A stretch of 64,000 bases of DNA from Halocynthiibacter namhaensis (GCF_000812685.1 NZ_JWIF01000059.1:1-64000); one strand, 5' to 3'; positions 48,401 to 55,761 are shown, counted from the first letter of the stretch. The notes: generated by a model from the letters alone, not told the origin. Numbers and translations: made by a program.

Positions 48401-48815
48401 CACCCATAGGACTGGTACCTGCCATATTGGCGTGACGCATCACATCCCCCGAACGATCAACACCCGGGCCTTTGCCGTACCACAGACCAAAGACACCATC
48501 GTATTTACCTTCGCCGCGCAGTTCCGCCTGTTGGCTTCCCCATAGGGCGGTGGCAGCAAGGTCTTCGTTCATACCAGGCTCGAACCGCACATCCGCACCT
48601 GTCAGCAGATTTTCCGCCTTAGACATCTGCAAATCGACCCCGCCAACAGGGCTGCCACGGTATCCAGTCACATAACCGGCAGTATTAAGCCCTGCCACGC
48701 GGTCACGTTCCTTTTGGGCCAGCATCAGGCGCACCAAAGCCTGCGTGCCATTCAGCAACACTGGGGTTTTTTCGAGGTCAAATCGGTCGTTTAGGCTGAT
48801 TTTTGGCTGGCTCAT
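45432..48815 (-). CDS. Indolepyruvate ferredoxin oxidoreductase, single-chain
   Basis: The 1127-residue protein joins the two subunits found separately in archaea. It oxidatively decarboxylates arylpyruvates from aromatic amino acids to acyl-CoA. The thiamine diphosphate half shows GIGCHYMVQWMD, QNLGDGTYNHSG (ThDP motif) and YNDAVAMTGGQENEGG. An iron-sulfur segment reads VCEGCGDCGVQSNCVSI and SSCNKDFSCVNGFCPSF. The second half has the pyruvate-ferredoxin gamma-like domain VITGVGGTGVVTIGAIMAQA, followed by a helical C-terminal domain. The start has GGGAG upstream. It is divergent from a LysR regulator with a candidate binding site between them. Confidence 0.93.
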   Translation of the reverse strand: MSQPKISLNDRFDLEKTPVLLNGTQALVRLMLAQKERDRVAGLNTAGYVTGYRGSPVGGVDLQMSKAENLLTGADVRFEPGMNEDLAATALWGSQQAELRGEGKYDGVFGLWYGKGPGVDRSGDVMRHANMAGTSPMGGVLMAMGDDHTGESSTTVHQSDWAMLDAYMPVLSPAGVQEILDYGHYGWALSRFAGVWCGLKLMKDTVEVTSVVDGDPHRMKIVTPDFTMPEGGLNIRLQDTPIAQEARMIDHKRFAAEEFARVNKINHRVWGKPGAKIGFVAAGKNWLDLTHALQLLGLDELECERLGITTYKVGQIWPMDMQGMLEWADGLDVIVAVEEKRKLIEVQIKEAIFDDRQGRRVYGWHKNGEELFPTRMAIEPIMIARALGEILCEEGKGTDGVKAAMARLDAAQRADNAPDIAARLPYFCSGCPHNSSTKVPDGSRAYAGIGCHYMVQWMDRETTGFTQMGGEGANWIGEAPFSKRKHVFQNLGDGTYNHSGVLAIRAAVAAKTKMTYKILYNDAVAMTGGQENEGGLDAPKIAREVLAIGVSKLVVVYDDKEDVVKSAFPAGLEFHERANLMDVQRQMSEIDGVTAILYIQTCAAEKRRRRKRGLFPDPDKRVFINPDVCEGCGDCGVQSNCVSIVPLETELGRKRAIDQSSCNKDFSCVNGFCPSFVTLEGATPKKRAAAAFTIPDLPMPVLPVINGTHNVVITGVGGTGVVTIGAIMAQAAHIDGKGAGMMEMAGLAQKGGAVHIHCRLANRPQDISAIRVATGEADAVIGGDLVTTAGSKTIGLMTEGRTGAVVNNQEIITGDFTRDTGFQLPMDQLHVQLQARLRDRLMVMNASEIAEAALGNSIFSNMMMLGAAWQAGLVPLSETSIHEAITLNGQAVAGNLRAFDLGRWAAHDLDAVKALSAPKVVELPKTLDDKITFRMEGIEAFQDVHLAKKYFDLVMRAPEGDLREAIALGYHKVLVYKDEYEVARLHLDTMDKAKESFDGDFKPRFHLAPPFMGQGAGDRPRKREFGAWMLPVFRIMSKMKRLRGTAFDPFGRTAERKMERALIAQYEADMELILAAENQDAAIALARLPLDIRGFGPVKLENEAKAAKRRYALLAELELSSAPIAAE

Positions 48816-48876
48816 GGCGCGCTGCTCCCTATGCTGCCCTCTCCCGTGGGCATATGTCTCATGTTAACACAAATAA

Positions 48877-48897
48877 TAGGTCATAAATTGTGACCTA
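48877..48897. promoter_or_regulatory. Candidate LysR-type regulator binding site
   Basis: TAGGTCA (48877-48883) and TGACCTA (48891-48897) are perfect 7-nt inverted repeats around TAAATTG. The centre fits the T-N11-A rule of LysR-type operators (T at 48881 and A at 48893). It lies 61 nt from the oxidoreductase start and 89 nt from the lysR start, in the divergent promoter region. Confidence 0.6.
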
Positions 48898-48985
48898 CCA
48901 AGCAAAAAGAATGCACAAGTCAGATTGTTTCGATTAAGGTAACAAGTGACAATAAAAAGCGCGCAACAGGGCAGAGTAGAAAAAA

Positions 48986-49891
48986 ATGGATTGGGATAAG
49001 CTAAGAATATTTCACGCAGTGGCCGACGCGGGTAGCCTCACCCATGCTGGTGACACGTTGCATTTGTCACAATCTGCGGTCTCTCGGCAGATCCGGGCGC
49101 TTGAAGAAAGCCTGGATGCCACATTATTCCACCGTCACGCACGCGGACTGATTCTCACGGAACAGGGTGAGTTGCTGTTTGACGCGACCAAAGCCATGTC
49201 CAAACGCCTTGACGCGGCCTCTGCACGCATTCGTGACAGTGACGAAGAAATGTACGGCGAGCTGCGCGTCACCACCACTTTGGGCTTTGGCCTGATGTGG
49301 CTGGCCCCGCGCCTGCATCATTTTTACGAGAAATACCCAAACATCAAAATCGACCTGATGCTTGAGGAAAAAGTTTTGGACCTGCCCATGCGCGAAGCAG
49401 ACGTCGCCATCCGCATGAAAGAACCCTCCCAAGCCGATCTGATCCGCAAACGCCTGATGACCGTGACCATGCAGCTATACGCTAGTCAGGGCTATCTGGA
49501 AGAGAACGGCACGCCTCACACTTTGTCAGACCTGCAACACCACCGCCTGCTGTGTCAGCGCACATCCTCAAAGCAGGTCAATGCCGCTGCAAGTTTCGTG
49601 CAACGCCTGATGACGAACAACATCCCCTCCATGTTGACCGTGAACAACTATTTCGGCGTGTTGCAAGGCGTGAAACATGACCTTGGCATCGGTGTTCTGC
49701 CCGATTACGTCACCCAGGACGTGCCCGAACTTGTGCCCGTTCTGCCCGATGAAAAAAGCGTCGAAGTGCCGGTGTATCTCGCCTATCCCGAGGAACTCCG
49801 CGCCTCCAAGCGTATCTCAGCCTTCCGCGATTTCGTCCAAGAAGAGATCATCATCCACCGCAAAGGCAAACTGGTTGAGCAGGCGATGTGA
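48986..49891 (+). CDS. LysR-family transcriptional regulator
   Basis: The 301-residue protein begins with the LysR winged-helix DNA-binding domain (WDKLRIFHAVADAGSLTHAG, LHLSQSAVSRQIRALEESL) and continues with the periplasmic-binding-protein-like effector domain (LRVTTTLGFGLMWLAPRL). The arrangement, divergent from the indolepyruvate oxidoreductase gene with a palindrome between them, suggests it controls that gene in response to an aromatic or keto acid. The ligand is not known. A weak ribosome binding site (GGGCAGAG) precedes the ATG. Confidence 0.92.
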   Translation: MDWDKLRIFHAVADAGSLTHAGDTLHLSQSAVSRQIRALEESLDATLFHRHARGLILTEQGELLFDATKAMSKRLDAASARIRDSDEEMYGELRVTTTLGFGLMWLAPRLHHFYEKYPNIKIDLMLEEKVLDLPMREADVAIRMKEPSQADLIRKRLMTVTMQLYASQGYLEENGTPHTLSDLQHHRLLCQRTSSKQVNAAASFVQRLMTNNIPSMLTVNNYFGVLQGVKHDLGIGVLPDYVTQDVPELVPVLPDEKSVEVPVYLAYPEELRASKRISAFRDFVQEEIIIHRKGKLVEQAM

Positions 49892-50207
49892 CTGGTGCCT
49901 TCATGGCCCAAAACCAAGATGCATCGCCTCGCGAACCTCAAGGCTAACAAAGCGCTAGGTCTGCTCTGCGGGCTTTGCTGCCGTTCGCTACGCGCACGCC
50001 AATGACCGCTCAATGCCCAAAACTATCCGGTGTGATGACCTGATGCACAGGTTTCGTTCGGTGTAGGCAATCGCTATCAACGCGCCCGATCTGACAGGCT
50101 CAACGAAGCAACATGAGTAAAGTGCGGAACATGGGTATTCCTCCTATCGTTTGATAAACCCATATTACACTGTTTTTGGAACCGATGGTTCGAAGCCCGT
50201 CGAAGTA
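49892..50207. other. Intergenic region between lysR and the transporter gene
   Basis: 316 nt between two convergent genes. No credible gene longer than 30 codons is seen. On the minus strand a perfect AGGAGG lies 7 nt before an ATG at 50132 that opens a ten-codon frame (MFRTLLMLLR) ending at 50100. It may be a chance peptide or the start of a lost gene. No terminator is obvious. Confidence 0.35.
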
Positions 50208-51104
50208 TTAAACTTGAGTTTTTTGCCTCTTGGGCCAGTTGATCAACGTGACCCCTGCGATCGCCGCCCCAAGTCCAACTGCGACTGGCAGGGAGAAGGT
50301 CTCGCCCAAGAAGACCAATCCAAGGATCACGCCGATGCCTGCACGCAGATAGCTTTGGCTTGCCACACCCATAGAGCCGAGCGTCCTGACCAGACGAAAA
50401 TAGACCAGTAGGGCAATGCCCGTGCAGACGATGGATAGAATAGCAGTTGCAGAAATTGCTGCCATACTTGGAGCAAGCGTCCACGGCTGATCCAGAATGA
50501 GCGCCAGTGGGACAAGAACAACAGATGCCCAGATCATCGTTCCAGCAGCGGTGGCGACAGCACTGATATGGCCAAAGCGTTTTCCGTAAATGGCCGACCC
50601 CGCATAAAGTGCAGCGCCGATCAAACATGCGACTTGCCCTGCAACCTGATCGCCGAGACCGCGCAGTGCATCCACACCGACAATCAGAACGACACCAAGC
50701 ACGCCGAGTGCAGCCCCCAACAACTTTCGCCCGCCAAGTGCCTCATGGCGCGTCAACAGCGCTGTTATGACGAACACGAAGATCGGGGATGTGGAATTGA
50801 GAACGCTCGCCAGTCCTGTATCAACGTATTGCTGGCCCCACGCCAAGACAGTCCAGGCCCCGATGCTGTTGAAGAACGCTTGGATCAAAAGCATCCGCCA
50901 TGTTGTGGCGTCGCGTGGGAGTTTTTCAGACCTAAGCCCCATGACGATCATCAGAAAGATCGCAGCCCCCAGAACCCGCAGAGCAATGAGCGTGATCGGT
51001 GGAATTTCCGCAACGGCGACTTTGATGAAGAGATAGGACGACCCCCAAAGGAGCGCGAGAAGGGCTAGCAATGCCAGTTCTGTTCGTAAGTTGGCCGTGG
51101 TCAT
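50208..51104 (-). CDS. EamA-family (DMT) transporter
   Basis: The 298-residue integral membrane protein has about ten hydrophobic helices in two EamA repeats (ALLALLALLWGSSYLFIKVA in the first, PLALILDQPWTLAPSMAAIS in the second half) and ends INWPKRQKTQV. Such proteins export metabolites, amino acids or drugs. It is the last of three overlapping genes (NIPSNAP, ABM, EamA; 4-nt overlaps), divergent from an ArsR regulator. The substrate is unknown. Confidence 0.88.
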   Translation of the reverse strand: MTTANLRTELALLALLALLWGSSYLFIKVAVAEIPPITLIALRVLGAAIFLMIVMGLRSEKLPRDATTWRMLLIQAFFNSIGAWTVLAWGQQYVDTGLASVLNSTSPIFVFVITALLTRHEALGGRKLLGAALGVLGVVLIVGVDALRGLGDQVAGQVACLIGAALYAGSAIYGKRFGHISAVATAAGTMIWASVVLVPLALILDQPWTLAPSMAAISATAILSIVCTGIALLVYFRLVRTLGSMGVASQSYLRAGIGVILGLVFLGETFSLPVAVGLGAAIAGVTLINWPKRQKTQV

Positions 51105-51448
51105 TTCGCGTGCACCTTTTTGCTATCGGACGGGGCTTGTGCGCGGTCGAACATGCCGTAATCACGCACCACGTTTGCGATCCGAAGACGGTAATCTGCG
51201 AAGACACGACCTCTACCCTTGGCCTGTGCACCGCGATGTGCGTTCAGTGTCCGCCACTGTGCAACTGCCGCTTCATCTTCAAAGAAGGAACGCGACAGGA
51301 CTTTTTTCGGATCAGTCAGGCTTTGAAACCGTTCGACCGAAATAAAGCCGTCCACTTGGTCCAGCATGGGACGCATGTCAGCAGCGATGTCGAGGTATTC
51401 GTCCTTGCGCCCGTCAGCCGGTTCAACTTCGAAAATAACTGCGATCAT
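51101..51448 (-). CDS. ABM-domain (antibiotic biosynthesis monooxygenase-like) protein
   Basis: The 115-residue protein has the dimeric alpha-beta barrel pattern of ABM proteins: MIAVIFEVEPADGRKDEYLD, MRPMLDQVDGFISVERFQSL, SFFEDEAAVAQWRTLNAH. Family members oxidise polyphenols or heme, or are simply putative small-molecule binders. It overlaps the NIPSNAP gene upstream (ATGA) and the EamA gene downstream (ATGA), so the three are one translational unit. Confidence 0.85.
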   Translation of the reverse strand: MIAVIFEVEPADGRKDEYLDIAADMRPMLDQVDGFISVERFQSLTDPKKVLSRSFFEDEAAVAQWRTLNAHRGAQAKGRGRVFADYRLRIANVVRDYGMFDRAQAPSDSKKVHAK

Positions 51449-51774
51449 TTCGACACATCCGGACCGTGTGGCGCGGATGCCAACGTCAGAAAGGTCCTGT
51501 CTTCACGTAGGAGAAATTTCTCTTTTTGAGCAAACTCATAGTTTTCGCGTCCAAGCGGATCATTGGCAAGCTTGGCACGGTAGGCTTCATAATCTGCAAG
51601 GCTCGCCACGTTGTAGATACCGTAAGCCAACGTGCTGGAGCCTTCGTGTGGCGCGTAATAGCCAATAAGATCAGCGCCGCAGCGCGGGATCGCTTGCCCC
51701 CAGTTGCGGGCATATTCTCCGAACTGGGCTTTTTTTGTTGGGTCGATATGGTAGCGAATGACACAGGTCAGCAC
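51445..51774 (-). CDS. NIPSNAP-family protein
   Basis: The 109-residue protein starts at GTG 51774 with AAGGA 7 nt upstream. NIPSNAP features are CVIRYHIDPTKKAQFGEYAR, HEGSSTLAYGIYNVASLADY and NDPLGRENYEFAQKE, a small ferredoxin-like fold similar to ABM. The biochemical role of bacterial NIPSNAP is unknown. It is the first gene of the NIPSNAP-ABM-EamA unit, divergent from ArsR. Confidence 0.86.
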   Translation of the reverse strand: MLTCVIRYHIDPTKKAQFGEYARNWGQAIPRCGADLIGYYAPHEGSSTLAYGIYNVASLADYEAYRAKLANDPLGRENYEFAQKEKFLLREDRTFLTLASAPHGPDVSK

Positions 51775-51833
51775 GGCAGATTCCTTCTCAAAGTTTGATG
51801 TAGCCTTTCTATGCTATTGCAGTGTGAATATGC

Positions 51834-51849
51834 TTCGACTACGGTCGAA
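51834..51849. promoter_or_regulatory. Palindromic operator candidate before the ArsR gene
   Basis: TTCGAC-TACG-GTCGAA (51834-51849) is a perfect inverted repeat that ends 2 nt before the ArsR start codon and replaces its ribosome binding site. It lies in the 77-nt gap shared with the divergent NIPSNAP gene, so a repressor bound here could silence both directions. Confidence 0.55.
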
Positions 51850-51851
51850 CT

Positions 51852-52535
51852 ATGAAAGAAGGTCCTGATATCGCCCACGTCGCCGCGCTGATCGGCGATC
51901 CGGCACGCGCAAACATGCTGACCGCACTGATGAGCGGCAAGGCATTGACTGTCAGTGAATTGGCCGAAGAAGCGGGTGTGACGATCCAAACCGCAAGCTC
52001 GCATTTGTCAAAGCTGAACGAAGGCGGATTGCTCCGCCCGCGCAAACAGGGACGGCATAAGTATTTTTCACTCGCCAATGATGACGTGGCGCATGTTCTC
52101 GAAGGTTTGATGGGCCTTGCCGCCGGATCAGGCCATCTGCGCAAACGAACTGGTCCAAAGGATACCGAGTTGCGAAAAGCGCGTGTGTGCTACAACCACC
52201 TTGCGGGAGATATGGGGACGCAACTATTCGATAGTCTCATCGCGCAAGGGCATTTGGCCATGAATGGTGAAAATCTAACCCTGACCGAGACTGGCGCAAA
52301 CTTCGCAACTAGCTTCCAAATTGATCTCGACACCCTACGCAGCAACCGAACGCCACTGTGTCGTGAGTGTCTGGATTGGAGCGAACGCAGGTCGCATTTG
52401 GCTGGTAGCCTTGGCCGTGCCTTCTTGAGCCGCTTCGAGGAGTTGTCTTGGGTGAAACGGGATCAGAAAACCCGCGTCGTGACGTTTTCACGAAATGGAG
52501 CGAAAGAATTTGAGCGCCAGTTTGCAGTGAATTGA
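51852..52535 (+). CDS. ArsR-family regulator, long form
   Basis: The 227-residue protein has an N-terminal ArsR winged helix (LIGDPARANMLTALMSGKAL, LAEEAGVTIQTASSHLSKLN) and a C-terminal helical domain with ARVCYNHLAG and LCRECLDWSERRSH. The Cys/His positions could hold a metal or act as a redox switch, but the CVC metal site of classical ArsR is absent. The start codon is preceded by a palindrome rather than a Shine-Dalgarno sequence. It is divergent from the NIPSNAP-ABM-EamA unit and is probably its repressor. Confidence 0.85.
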   Translation: MKEGPDIAHVAALIGDPARANMLTALMSGKALTVSELAEEAGVTIQTASSHLSKLNEGGLLRPRKQGRHKYFSLANDDVAHVLEGLMGLAAGSGHLRKRTGPKDTELRKARVCYNHLAGDMGTQLFDSLIAQGHLAMNGENLTLTETGANFATSFQIDLDTLRSNRTPLCRECLDWSERRSHLAGSLGRAFLSRFEELSWVKRDQKTRVVTFSRNGAKEFERQFAVN

Positions 52536-52691
52536 AGTAAAATTTTCATAACTCGTAACCGAAGCGAAAGCCCCAGACCAGACATTCGTCCTTCCCGCAG
52601 CATCCGGTACAATGGGCTCCAAGCAGACTATAGCGCAATCCGCCTTCGTTCGTAATAAATTAAATCACTCGGCGTCCACAAAAACCACCTT

Positions 52692-53586
52692 CTAGGCTTG
52701 GCCCCTCATCCCCTCCCGCCACAGCATATACAACGCAGCCCCGACAATCACGGCGGCACCCACCAGGGCATAGGCATCCGGGACCTCGCCAAACAGCACA
52801 TAACCAAATCCCGCAGCCCAGATCAGCTTCACATATTCCACGTTGCCGATCACGCTTGCCTCGCCCATGCGCAAGGCCTTAACGCCGATCCATTGGCCAA
52901 GCGTCGCGATCCCTCCCATGGCAAGCAACAAACACCAGCCCGCCAAACTTGGCGTTTGCCAGAGCCACAGCATCGGCACACCAGACAACAGCCCAACAAA
53001 CACCGATTGATATGCCAATAGCGTCGCTGTGCTCTCTGTCTGGGATAATCTGCGCACTGAGATCACTGCGAACCCTGCCCCCAATGCGCCAGCAAGTGGG
53101 ATGAACGCCGTTGCCGTGAACAAACCATCAGTGCCGGGGCGCATTACAATCAACACCCCAAGGAATCCTGCAACAAACAATTGCCCCCAATCGATGCGGT
53201 CCCACCCGTTCTCCCACGCACATCATCGCAAGAATGGCCACAAAGAACACCTGTGCGAACCCTAGAGTCGTTGCCGTGGTCAATGGCAATTCCGCAACCG
53301 CCCAGATCCCACAGGACAAAGATAAAAACGCACCGCCCAGCCTTACGACGTGAATTACCGGGTGTTGTGTCTTTAAGCTGTGGGGGAAATCACGCGCAAT
53401 CAAAGGGAGCGAGGATAGAAAGACTATCATCTGGCGCACGAACAAGATTTGCAAAACATGCATCCCCAGTTCAATCACACCGTATTTCGCCATCACTGCG
53501 GTGATCGCAAACATCCCCGTCGCCATCAGAGCCCAGGCCATGGCTTGATTATTGTTCTGCGTGCCTATTCGCGAAACCGTCGACAT
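52692..53586 (-). pseudogene. DMT-family transporter broken by a frameshift
   Basis: Two overlapping frames encode the two halves of one EamA-type transporter. The first runs from ATG 53586 (GAGGG upstream) and carries QAMAWALMATGMFAITAVMA and VAELPLTTATTLGFAQVFFV; it leaves frame near 53165, ending with an unrelated tail. The second frame (52692-53180) continues with FVAGFLGVLIVMRPGTDGLF and the rest of the helices. One base has been gained or lost around 53160-53175. The gene is either inactive or the result of a sequencing error. Related transporters are about 295 residues, the sum of the two halves. Confidence 0.85.
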
Positions 53587-53620
53587 TTGATCGCCCTCTC
53601 ATTCCACTTCACCTCAACAT

Positions 53621-53650
53621 GTTACCTTGGTACCAAGTTTAACAGGTAAC
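53621..53650. repeat. Palindromic cluster upstream of the frameshifted transporter
   Basis: CTTGGTACCAAG (53626-53637) is a perfect 12-bp palindrome, nested between GTTACCT (53621-53627) and AGGTAAC (53644-53650), which are reverse complements. It lies 34 nt upstream of the transporter start and 62 nt upstream of the small gene on the plus strand. A TATAAT (53655-53660) follows on the plus strand. Confidence 0.45.
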
Positions 53651-53712
53651 AGCCTATAATTGCAATCCGAGCGAAAACCCCGCAAAATACCCAAAGCAAA
53701 CGGAGCGCCCAT

Positions 53713-53964
53713 ATGACCACCCCAAAAAAGATCGAACGCGTTCAGACCGGCGTGCGCATCGAAAAAAATACATTGAAAGTTTTGAAGGCGCTTGCGGCGC
53801 ATAAAGACATGGGGCTTGGGGATTTGATCGAAGGAATTGTATTGCACAGCTTTGAAGGCAAAGTCCCGTTTGAGCCCGAAACCCTAGCGTTTATTGAGCA
53901 AGTCAGCAAAGCATATGGCTTGACCTTGACGTCAGAAGACAGTCACAGCTTGAATGAAAGTTGA
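53713..53964 (+). CDS. Small hypothetical protein, RHH-like
   Basis: The 83-residue protein starts with GGAG upstream. The pattern KKIERVQTGVRIEKNTLKVL followed by a helix (LAAHKDMGLGDLIEGIVLHS) resembles a ribbon-helix-helix DNA-binding core of the sort found in antitoxins and small regulators, with the C-terminal part FEPETLAFIEQVSKAYGLTL. No toxin gene lies beside it, so antitoxin function is not supported. It may bind the palindrome upstream. Confidence 0.55.
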   Translation: MTTPKKIERVQTGVRIEKNTLKVLKALAAHKDMGLGDLIEGIVLHSFEGKVPFEPETLAFIEQVSKAYGLTLTSEDSHSLNES

Positions 53965-54090
53965 CCTAAGGTAAGCCCGTATCAACACACCCCAATAAAG
54001 CCATGCAAAAAATGCATATCGGGTATGATGTATTTTTTCACTTTTTTCCTTGATTGCATGTGACTGCACACCTAAATCAAGTCTCGAAGG

Positions 54091-54164
54091 CGTTGGTGAG
54101 TATCTCCCCTCGTCTTCACCTCCCTGTTGGACTTAAGCCGGGCCTTGTGCCCGGCTCTTTTTTT
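54091..54164 (+). ncRNA. Candidate small RNA with C-rich loop
   Basis: A stem of GGTGA (54095-54099) and TCACC (54116-54120) holds a 16-nt loop containing CTCCCCTC, followed after 15 nt by an intrinsic terminator. Exposed CU-rich loops complementary to Shine-Dalgarno sequences are typical of alphaproteobacterial regulatory RNAs such as the CcsR group. The 5' end and promoter could not be fixed. No protein gene lies upstream on the plus strand within 130 nt except the RHH-like one, of which this might be the 3' UTR. Confidence 0.45.
54136..54164 (+). terminator. Strong intrinsic terminator
   Basis: AGCCGGGC and GCCCGGCT form a perfect eight-pair stem around CTTGT, followed by CTTTTTTT. It ends the candidate small RNA or the transcript of the small gene at 53713. 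Confidence 0.88.
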
Positions 54165-54308
54165 GCCCGATCAGTCCAAAACAAGGTCCTCACTTCGCAA
54201 ATCACGCCCTCGGTCATCCTTTATGGTGCTTGCATCATACACCCGCATACCAACGCGCAATAACTCTGAGGCTTCCATCGGATCTTCCCCCCAGTTAGAC
54301 CTATCCTG

Positions 54309-54911
54309 TTACATCAGCTCTACCGGTTCCAGAAGATCTTCTGATTTAATCACGAGATAGCCAACATACCAGATCCCGTTTTTATCCCTTGCAAACTTGG
54401 CATTCAAACGCTCAAAACTCGCAGCATCCGCCCCTTTCAGAATTCGCCCTTCAGCGTATACGTTCTTGCGGTCCCGCGCATATACACCACCCACAACTTC
54501 AAGCTCATCTGGTGCCTTACACGCCCGGATAACACTTGCATGCTTTGTTGAGGTTGCTTCATCAAAATAATAAGCTTGGTTTGCATCACGCCCATAACCA
54601 CACTGATAACCACTCGCACTATTGCAATATCTTGACGGCCCGGCAGGTAACAAAGCCTCAAAGCTGGCCGGATCCGCGATTTTGGCATTGCCATACGTGG
54701 TCCAAATCCCGTCCTGATCCCCGTAAAACACGCGCCCCATTCCCTGCAACGTATCGCGCACCGGGCGTATTTGCCGATACTCTCCCCAATATAAAACGTC
54801 ATCATCACAGGCTATGACCGCATTCAGCGCCCGCACCTTATCCGACCGAAGCTTCAACGGAACCAGCGTAGTTTTATTCTCACCGCGCACATAGTCAGCT
54901 GCATGGTACAC
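54309..54911 (-). CDS. DKNYY-repeat protein, C-terminal part
   Basis: The frame of 200 residues begins at GTG 54911, directly after a TAA in the same frame. It shows DKNYY-like repeats: VLYWGEYRQIRPV, DQDGIWTTYGNAKI, ANQAYYFDEA, RDRKNVYAEGRILKGADAAS and ARDKNGIWYVGYLVI, in which short beta strands alternate with D-K/A-N-x-Y motifs. The family is of unknown function and often surface- or membrane-associated. It overlaps the upstream frame by 58 nt, and the two probably were one gene (see the preceding frame at 54854-55393). Confidence 0.7.
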   Translation of the reverse strand: MYHAADYVRGENKTTLVPLKLRSDKVRALNAVIACDDDVLYWGEYRQIRPVRDTLQGMGRVFYGDQDGIWTTYGNAKIADPASFEALLPAGPSRYCNSASGYQCGYGRDANQAYYFDEATSTKHASVIRACKAPDELEVVGGVYARDRKNVYAEGRILKGADAASFERLNAKFARDKNGIWYVGYLVIKSEDLLEPVELM

Positions 54912-55393
54912 TTACCTGCAACGAGAAAGAATTCGCTAGATCCCTCACCCCATGGGATATTTTTCACCGCGGAAAAATCCAATATCAGGTCAATAGGCGA
55001 CGTATTAAAATGGATGGTATCGTAGCTATCCGTACCCTCCAGAGGCAAAAACAACCGCCCCTTGATCGTGATGGAAACCGACCGCACGCCTTGGCACTTG
55101 GGCAGATAGTACAGCATTGGTCGAATTGTAACGGGCAAAACCGCCTTATGCCCCGGCTCTACTCTTTGCGGATGGCCATGATCTACGATTGGCACATCAG
55201 AAATCGAGAGCCCCGTACGACGACCGTTCAATTGAATTTGACCATCCAAGAAGGGACTCACAAGAATAGGCAGGTCACCCGTGTTTTCGACAACAAGCCC
55301 AGTGTTGACATCCTCCCAAGCCGGATGTGCATCATCAGGTGCCGTAAGCCGTACAGTGATGCTCTTTTCCTCGGGCGTATAGGAATCGTACAT
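54854..55393 (-). CDS. N-terminal half of the DKNYY protein (frameshifted)
   Basis: The frame is taken from ATG 55393 with GAGG upstream and encodes 179 residues. It reads as a beta-sandwich-like region (SITVRLTAPDDAHPAWEDVN, LVVENTGDLPILVSPFLDGQ, LYYLPKCQGVRSVSITIKG). The last residues, after FFLVAGK, are out of frame with the DKNYY part, and the sequence before the break joins smoothly to VYHAADYVRGEN in the other frame. A one-base change near 54912 is the simplest explanation. Two real overlapping genes are the alternative. Confidence 0.55.
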   Translation of the reverse strand: MYDSYTPEEKSITVRLTAPDDAHPAWEDVNTGLVVENTGDLPILVSPFLDGQIQLNGRRTGLSISDVPIVDHGHPQRVEPGHKAVLPVTIRPMLYYLPKCQGVRSVSITIKGRLFLPLEGTDSYDTIHFNTSPIDLILDFSAVKNIPWGEGSSEFFLVAGKCTMQLTMCAVRIKLRWFR

Positions 55394-55557
55394 AATGAAC
55401 CTCGTTAAATTATGCGCCGTCATAGAATTTTGATATGGTTTAAACAACAATATAGCTGACCTGCCTCGCGCCCAGCCAAGACGTTCCATGATGGCGAGCA
55501 ATCCCTTGTGCTCTCAGCAATCACCTTCTACTAATCATTCGACAACAAGGAAAACCC

Positions 55558-55761
55558 ATGCAAATCTTCGAGCCCAATTTCAAAACCAAAGCCATCGCGA
55601 TCATTGTCATCATGTGGTTTATTCTGTTGGCCTTGTATCTGCGATCCCCAGAAGAACTTGCACAGAACCGCACCGGGCCTGTGGCCATCGCAGCGCTTTA
55701 TATTTTCCCCGTAATCGCCCTATTCCTTGCGTATAAGAAATATCTACAAAACAAATCATAA
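55558..55761 (+). CDS. Small two-helix membrane protein
   Basis: The 67-residue protein has AAGGA before its ATG. Two hydrophobic helices (AIAIIVIMWFILLALYL and PVAIAALYIFPVIALFLAY) with a short charged loop (RSPEELAQNRTG) and a basic C-terminus. No family was recognised. It stands between the DKNYY gene and purL, transcribed toward purL, with a 154-nt gap. Confidence 0.6.
   Translation: MQIFEPNFKTKAIAIIVIMWFILLALYLRSPEELAQNRTGPVAIAALYIFPVIALFLAYKKYLQNKS

Noticed and set aside
49783-50013. Minus-strand frame after lysR
   Set aside because: It overlaps the lysR 3' end, has no ribosome binding site, and its translation (Arg/Ser-rich) looks like a shadow frame.
53713-53964. Toxin-antitoxin pair
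   Set aside because: The RHH-like protein resembles an antitoxin core, but no toxin-sized gene with coupled translation lies beside it.
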